NCBI GenBank assembly: GCA_964583765.1
Contig: CAZOWW010000120.1
Location: 1-16,924, forward strand
Origin: CAZOWW01 sp964583765
Lineage (GTDB): Bacteria > Actinomycetota > Actinomycetes > Actinomycetales > Kineosporiaceae
DNA: 16,924 nucleotides
Direction: 5' to 3'
Part shown: positions 14,557 to 16,924 of the stretch, piece after piece
Position numbering within the stretch: position 1 is the first letter of the stretch
Layout of the letters: each line of letters begins with the position of its first letter
Position numbers and translations under genes: made by a program
The notes under the pieces: generated by a model
Told to the model about the DNA's origin: nothing
What the model saw: the letters and a program-made list of their open reading frames with translations, nothing else
Databases searched by the model: none

Positions 14557-15419
14557 GCACACGGAAGACCAAGCACGTGGCGATCTACGGCAAGGGGGGC
14601 ATCGGCAAGTCGACGACGACCTCGAGTATCAGCGCCGCGCTCGCGGAGGCCGGTCACCGGGTCATCCAGATCGGCTGCGACCCCAAGAGCGACTCCACGA
14701 GCACCCTGCGCGGCGGGGACTTCCTGCCCACGGTGCTCGACTCGATCCGGGACCAGCGCACCCTGCGGATCGAGGACATCTCCCGGGTGGGCTTCGCCGG
14801 GGTGCTGTGCATCGAGGCGGGCGGCCCGGTGCCGGGGGTCGGCTGCGCAGGCCGGGGTATCAACGCGGCGATCGGCCTGCTCGACGAACTGCACGTGACG
14901 GACGAGTACGAAGCCGACTTCGTCTTCTACGACGTGCTGGGCGACGTCGTCTGCGGGGGGTTCGCGGTGCCGGTGCGGCAGGGGTTCGCGGACGAGGTGT
15001 ACGTGGTCTCCTCGCACGACTTCATGGCCCTGTACGCCGCGAACAATCTCTTCAAGTGCATCAGCAAGTACGCCCGCACCGGGGGATCGCCGCTGGGCGG
15101 GGTGATCGCGAACAACCTGGTCGGTCCGTACGCGCGGCCTCTGGTGGACGACTTCGCCGAGCGGACGGGCAGCCGGGTCGTGGACTACGTACCCAAGTCG
15201 CTGGAGATCTCCCAGAGCGAGCTGACCGGCCGCACGGTGGTCGAGGCGCTCCCGGAGACCGAGGAGGCGGAGCTGTACCGGCGGATCGCCCGGCGGATCG
15301 CGGAGAACGAGGCCACGATGATCCCGCACGCCCTGGACGTCGCCGACCTGACCGCCTGGGCCAGGGGCTGGGGCGACCGGATCCTGGGGGAGCGCCGCCG
15401 ACTGGTGAGGGCCGGCTGA
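14553..15419 (+). CDS. NifH-like ATP-dependent iron-sulfur reductase (Fe protein)
   Basis: The protein has 288 residues, close to NifH (about 290). The ATG at 14553 follows GGAGG (14541-14545). Walker A is GKGGIGKST (13-21), followed by GCDPKSDST (41-49, switch I region). EAGGPVPGVGCAGRG (88-102) carries the first cluster cysteine, C98, and DVVCGGFAVP the second, C134. These are the residues that hold the 4Fe-4S cluster between two NifH subunits. ANNLFKCISKYA matches the NifH docking region. It should pass electrons one at a time, with ATP hydrolysis, to the NifD/K-like partner encoded next. Similar Fe proteins serve nitrogenase, protochlorophyllide and chlorin reductases, F430 synthesis (CfbC) and methylthio-alkane reductase (MarH). 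The neighbours fit none of the first four. Confidence 0.95.
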   Translation: MSTRKTKHVAIYGKGGIGKSTTTSSISAALAEAGHRVIQIGCDPKSDSTSTLRGGDFLPTVLDSIRDQRTLRIEDISRVGFAGVLCIEAGGPVPGVGCAGRGINAAIGLLDELHVTDEYEADFVFYDVLGDVVCGGFAVPVRQGFADEVYVVSSHDFMALYAANNLFKCISKYARTGGSPLGGVIANNLVGPYARPLVDDFAERTGSRVVDYVPKSLEISQSELTGRTVVEALPETEEAELYRRIARRIAENEATMIPHALDVADLTAWARGWGDRILGERRRLVRAG

Positions 15420-16837
15420 TGGCGCGGCGAGGACCGGGCCCGTTGCCGATCCGGGAACGGCGTCTGGGTGCGGTCGGGGCGTACCACGGTCCCGCAGGCA
15501 GTCTCGCCGGGGCGGTGGCCCGCAACGAGGCCCCACAGCGCATCCGGACGTTCTCCCAGACGAAGTGGGACGAGATCGTCGCAGCGCTGCAACTGCTGCA
15601 CGGCATCCGCGACGCGGCGGTCGTGGTGCACGGGCCGGCCGGCTGCGGTGCGGTCAAGCACTACCTGGACGCCTACGAGGGGCCGGGCGGCCCGCTGCTG
15701 ACCACCGCACTGTCCGAACGGGACAGCATCATGGGCGCCGACGAGAAGCTCGCCGAGGCGGTGCGGATCGCCCGGGCCCGGTACGGGGTGCGCGTCGTGT
15801 TCGTGGTCACCACCCCGGTGACGGCGATCAACAACGACGACGTGGACGCCGTGGCCCTGGAACTGTCCGAGGAACTGGACATCCGCGTGGTGCCGGTGCA
15901 CACGGACGGCTTCCGCTCGAAGATCGGCAGCAACGGGTTCGACGTCGTCTTCCACGCCTGCGTGGAGCACCTGCTCCCGGAGCCCGGCGGCGGGGACGGC
16001 ACGCTGGTGAACGTGCTGGCCACGGTGGAGAACGGCCAGGACGTGCGCTACCTGGCCGCGGCGGTCGCCGCCCTGGGGCGAGTGCCGAACGTCCTGCCCC
16101 GGGCGAGCACGGTGGCCGCGCTCGAACGCAGTGTCCGGGCATCGGCGTCCGTGGCCGCCCGCACCGAGAGCCGGCTGCTCGGGGAACTTCTCCAGCGTGA
16201 GCGCGGAGTGCGCTTCCATCTGCCGCTTCCGCCGATCGGGATCGCGGGCAGCTCGCGCTGGCTCCGGGAGCTGGGGGCCGTCCTCGACCTCGGACCGGAG
16301 GCCGAGCGGCTGGTTCAGGAGCGGGAACGCGCCCTGGCCGGTGGGATCGAGCGGGCCCGGGGGAGTCTGGCGGGCGCCCGGGTGTACGTCAGCGGTGAGG
16401 GACTGATGGCACTGTCCCTGGCCGAGCTCGTCGAGGAATTCGGTGGCGAGGTGGCGGGGTTGTCCCTGTTCGACCTGGACGACCGCACCGCCGACCTGGT
16501 GGCGAGCGGGTACCACGCCCACGGCTGGGGCTTCGACCTGCACGTGGGCGAGGGCCAGCCGTTCGAGCAGGTGAACATCGTCTCGCGCCTGCGCCCGGAC
16601 GTGTACCTGGGTGGGCTGGGGCAGAGCCTGCCCGTGGCCCGGCACGGGATCCCCGCGGTCTGCTACGGGGCGCTGCCCGTGTTCGGGCACCGGGCCGCCC
16701 TGGACCTGGTGCGCCGGCTCTCCCGCGCGGCGACCCGACGGGACCTGGTCACTCGACTGGCCGGGGTCGAGGCGGGCTATCGCGGGGCCTGGCTGGCCAA
16801 GCGCCCCGACTGGTACATCAAGCAGGAGGTCCGGTGA
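15419..16837 (+). CDS. Divergent NifD/NifE-like nitrogenase component 1 subunit
   Basis: The protein has 472 residues and starts at ATG 15419, overlapping the NifH-like stop (TGATG). The fold signature is visible: VVVHGPAGCG (68-77) equals the NifD segment HGPxGCG, LSERDSIMGADEKL (98-111) matches QEKDIVFGGxKKL, and VHTDGFRSK (160-168) matches the NifD CEGFRG region. RPDVYLGGLG (392-401) is like the late KPDIIGSG segment. It has only three cysteines: C76, C181 and C415. C76 matches NifD Cys88 of the P-cluster. The segment VVTTPVTAINNDD (129-141) has threonine where NifD has Cys154, and no cysteine is seen at the Cys62 or cofactor-ligand Cys275 positions. The His442 motif (HSWDYSGPYHG) is not present. 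It should partner the subunit that follows. It is not a dinitrogenase by these criteria. Confidence 0.88.
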   Translation: MARRGPGPLPIRERRLGAVGAYHGPAGSLAGAVARNEAPQRIRTFSQTKWDEIVAALQLLHGIRDAAVVVHGPAGCGAVKHYLDAYEGPGGPLLTTALSERDSIMGADEKLAEAVRIARARYGVRVVFVVTTPVTAINNDDVDAVALELSEELDIRVVPVHTDGFRSKIGSNGFDVVFHACVEHLLPEPGGGDGTLVNVLATVENGQDVRYLAAAVAALGRVPNVLPRASTVAALERSVRASASVAARTESRLLGELLQRERGVRFHLPLPPIGIAGSSRWLRELGAVLDLGPEAERLVQERERALAGGIERARGSLAGARVYVSGEGLMALSLAELVEEFGGEVAGLSLFDLDDRTADLVASGYHAHGWGFDLHVGEGQPFEQVNIVSRLRPDVYLGGLGQSLPVARHGIPAVCYGALPVFGHRAALDLVRRLSRAATRRDLVTRLAGVEAGYRGAWLAKRPDWYIKQEVR

Positions 16838-16924
16838 GCGCCGGGACCGCCCCCCGCGCGTCCTGCGCCCTGCAGGGGGCCCTGCGCACGGCCGGAGCGG
16901 TGGCGGGTGTCGTGCCGGTGGTCC
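16834..16924 (+). CDS. Start of a NifK/NifN-like nitrogenase component 1 subunit (3' end outside window)
   Basis: GTG 16834 overlaps the previous stop as GTGA and has AGGAGG at 16824-16829. Only 30 residues are in the window. They contain SCALQGALRTAGAVAGVVPVV, which looks like the NifK/NifN start, where a cysteine followed by a small helix (CxPLGALYAALGIKG) precedes the HGxxGC segment. Cys11 would be the first cluster ligand. The full gene would complete a heterodimer with the NifD/E-like protein. Confidence 0.75.
   Translation, partial: MSAGTAPRASCALQGALRTAGAVAGVVPVV

Noticed and set aside
11347..14562. Long minus-strand open frames opposite the radical-SAM-like genes (570 and 500 residues)
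   Set aside because: They mirror the plus-strand genes codon by codon, have no family motifs and no ribosome sites. Long antisense frames are expected in GC-rich coding DNA.
15185..16690. Minus-strand open frame of 501 residues opposite the NifH/NifD-like genes
   Set aside because: It has no recognisable motif and lies antisense to strongly supported genes.
14553..16924. A true nitrogen-fixing nitrogenase
   Set aside because: The D-like subunit lacks the cofactor Cys and His motifs and two P-cluster cysteines, and no nifB, nifE/N or other nif genes are present in the window.
14553..16924. Dark protochlorophyllide or chlorin reductase, or F430 synthesis (CfbCD)
   Set aside because: No pigment or F430 genes are nearby, the organism looks like an actinobacterium, and the sequence context is sulfur metabolism. 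A tree would be needed to close this fully.
1..16924. CRISPR array, tRNA/rRNA genes, insertion sequences
   Set aside because: I saw no regularly spaced repeats, no tRNA-like cloverleaf sequence, no rRNA stretch, and no transposase or flanking inverted repeats.

Overview
The window is GC-rich throughout. It has actinobacterial-style starts (many GTG, GGAGG ribosome sites, ATGA/GTGA overlaps) and an actinobacterial-type sulfur leader peptide. This points to a high-GC member of the Actinomycetota; I cannot name the genus. Gene calls rest on translated motifs and on my memory of protein families. No database search was run.

Layout. (1) 1-1451: the 3' end of an ArsR-type regulator, then an EamA/DMT-family membrane transporter. 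(2) 1452-4694: a noncoding leader with several dyads, then a methionine-type ABC importer in the order metQ-metN-metI. MetQ is anchored by a transmembrane helix instead of a lipid and has no cysteine and no methionine beyond the start. (3) 4713-5432, minus strand: a uridine-kinase-like P-loop protein whose Walker A lysine is missing. (4) 5433-6480: a regulatory stretch with a dyad, a promoter-like pair, a SAM-I (S-box) riboswitch and a 35-residue leader peptide ending in Cys-Cys-stop. (5) 6480-10246: a YezD-family small protein, then an ABC importer of the sulfonate/taurine/nitrate type (ATPase, permease, lipoprotein). (6) 10247-10495: a strong palindrome, a second long stem-loop and a short tandem repeat. 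(7) 10496-16924: a tightly coupled operon of an MFS transporter, two paralogous radical-SAM-like proteins with unusual cysteine spacing, a NifH-like Fe protein, a divergent NifD/E-like protein and the start of a second NifK/N-like protein, cut by the window end.

How it may fit together. The two importers, the SAM riboswitch, the cysteine leader peptide and YezD are all hallmarks of sulfur limitation. The last operon looks like a nitrogenase-like two-component reductase with two dedicated radical SAM partners. The closest described idea is methylthio-alkane reductase (MarBHDK), a nitrogenase-like enzyme that frees sulfur from small thioethers. This cluster differs in having two non-NifB radical SAM proteins, a dedicated MFS transporter and a D-like subunit that lacks most cluster-binding cysteines. 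My main hypothesis is an undescribed nitrogenase-like and radical SAM system for sulfur acquisition or for an organosulfur reduction. The substrate is unknown and the link to sulfur is by context only.
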